From Algoriphagus boritolerans DSM 17298 = JCM 18970 (GTDB taxonomy: Bacteria; Bacteroidota; Bacteroidia; Cytophagales; Cyclobacteriaceae), in assembly GCF_900108085.1 (NCBI RefSeq), contig NZ_FNVR01000001.1:124712-188711 (forward strand): 64,000 nt of DNA. Reading direction: 5' to 3'. The number at the start of each line of letters is the position of its first letter. Position 1 is the first letter of the stretch. The position numbers were made by a program, and so were the translations under genes. The notes beneath the pieces were generated by a model, which had not been told where the DNA came from, made no database searches, and saw nothing but the letters and a program-made list of their open reading frames with translations. Of the stretch, positions 63,034 to 64,000 are shown one piece after another.

Positions 63034-63252
63034 GAACTTTTCCATTTTATTTTTATCCTTTTTCGCCCAAGTGAATGTCCCCACTCACTTGCATTGTTCA
63101 TGTTTGGGAAGCACTAACCGAGGGAAAAATTCTAAGGATATAAGTTCGGAACTGTAAATTTAGAGCAGCACTACATTAAAGTTTGACGGGTTTTATAGGT
63201 TTGAGTTTAAACTAAAAGGTTTTAGGTTCAAAACTGTCAGGTTTCGCCGATC

Positions 63253-63702
63253 TTACTTCTCAATCTCATGCGTATCCCGCACGCTGCTGAAAGTCAAGGC
63301 TAGCATTTTCCAAACCGAGCCTTCTTTTTGGTAGACTTCCGTCACGGTAAACTCAGTCACGACATCACTGCCTCGGACATTGGCCGTCAGGGTAATTCGA
63401 TTCCAGACGATGGCGGTATTTCCCACGATCTCGATCGCGGTATCTTTTATGTCAGCTTTCTTGTACCAAATGCTGCCCGTTTCAATGATTTCGAGTTCGC
63501 GTGCAGTCGTCCAAGTCCCACTCATATGGACAAACTTTGCCTGTGGGTGAAATAGAGGTGTGAGTTTGGCGATGTCTTTGTCGGCCATCCACTGCCACTT
63601 TTCCAGAGAGAGTTTTTTGATTTCCCGCTCAGGGGAGGACTGAGCGAAGGTGAAACCTACGTTGAGAAGAATCAGAGCGAATAAGAAGAGTTGCTTTTTC
63701 AT
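63253..63702 (-). CDS. Exported NTF2-like (DUF4440-type) protein
   Basis: A 149-residue protein with a signal peptide (LFLFALILLNVGFTFAQ). The mature part matches the SnoaL/DUF4440 fold: an N-terminal helix EREIKKLSLEKWQWMADKDI, then LTPLFHPQAKFVHMSGTW, ELEIIETGSIWYKKADI, a strand block AIVWNRITLTANV and the close VYQKEGSVWKMLALTFSS. Members are small ligand-binding or ketosteroid-isomerase-like proteins of mostly unknown role. It is a single gene followed by the palindrome-filled gap. Confidence 0.82.
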   Translation of the reverse strand: MKKQLFLFALILLNVGFTFAQSSPEREIKKLSLEKWQWMADKDIAKLTPLFHPQAKFVHMSGTWTTARELEIIETGSIWYKKADIKDTAIEIVGNTAIVWNRITLTANVRGSDVVTEFTVTEVYQKEGSVWKMLALTFSSVRDTHEIEK

Positions 63703-64000
63703 TTGTATAGGTTCAATTTTTGGTAAGGCTATTTTATGTTAGTACCTATCCCGGAAGCACCCAGACTGGTACTGAGGCCAAGTTAGATGTGATTTCAAAA
63801 ACAAAGCTGGTAAACTTCACCTCGATCTACTAACCGGAATCAAACAAAAGCTTATTGAAATCAAACATGAATTGAGTCTGGAAGCTAGTACTTTAAGGAG
63901 GGTAAAGTTTTTTTCGATTCTTGTACTTGGGTATCTTTATCTAGGCCTTGGTTTTCCATCCAATTGTTTGAAAAACATAAGTTTTCATTTGATTAAAATG

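Larger units (their letters stand above)
62604..63252. other. 649-bp gap filled by palindromic elements
   Basis: No gene. It contains the nested palindrome at 62704-62761 and the hairpin string at 62825-63033, listed separately, then an AT-rich stretch of about 200 bp near the end of the downstream NTF2-like gene. I saw no transposase remnant. Confidence 0.65.

Overview
The window looks like a chromosomal segment of a Bacteroidota bacterium, most likely a Cytophagales member of the Cyclobacteriaceae/Algoriphagus type (inference). The support is the moderate-to-low GC, A-rich leader sequences instead of Shine-Dalgarno sites, a -33/-7 promoter of Bacteroidota type at about 1055-1086, a giant adhesin ending in a gliding-motility type (T9SS type B) C-terminal domain, and an ECF sigma factor next to a membrane-anchored beta-barrel protein. 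No rRNA, tRNA, CRISPR array, prophage or intact insertion sequence was recognised.

Positions 1-29176 (+ strand) form a large exopolysaccharide/capsule locus. It opens with the end of a Wzi-like outer-membrane protein, a UDP-HexNAc dehydrogenase, a Wza-type export lipoprotein, a Wzc-type co-polymerase/tyrosine kinase and an ABC half-transporter that may be the lipid-linked sugar flippase. A tightly overlapping run of glycosyltransferases, an O-acetyltransferase and a Wzy/O-antigen-ligase-type polymerase follows (7532-20643). After a 770-bp AT-rich gap comes a nonulosonic-acid cassette (21416-29176): Gfo/Idh oxidoreductase, CMP-sugar synthetase, SDR, NeuB-type synthase, NeuC-type hydrolysing epimerase, NAD-dependent epimerase, CBS-nucleotidyltransferase and a LegB-type 4,6-dehydratase. 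It resembles the legionaminate (leg/ptm) pathway, but its aminotransferase and acetyltransferase are not in the window.

Positions 29395-34618 (- strand) hold a compact module: dehydratase, nucleotidyltransferase, NodU-type carbamoyltransferase, SGNH hydrolase, a 49-residue DUF5989-like protein and an SxtJ-like membrane protein. Its core recalls the sxtI-sxtJ-sxtK neighbourhood of saxitoxin clusters, but here it sits in a surface-polysaccharide setting. A methyltransferase, a 2389-residue lectin/SprB-repeat adhesin and a WecA/MraY-type initiating transferase follow (34743-44064).

Positions 44813-52475 (+) hold an operon of four exported proteins of unknown function ending in a leucine-rich-repeat protein with three copies of a WW-containing spacer. 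A lipoprotein, an ECF sigma factor and its likely membrane partner come next. From 52823 to 63702 there are ordinary accessory genes: a DUF4397 lipoprotein, an atypical pyruvate-kinase-like protein, an AsmA-like protein, an alpha/beta hydrolase, a two-subunit molybdenum hydroxylase and an NTF2-like exported protein. The intergenic regions carry clear intrinsic terminators and several families of palindromic or dispersed repeats.
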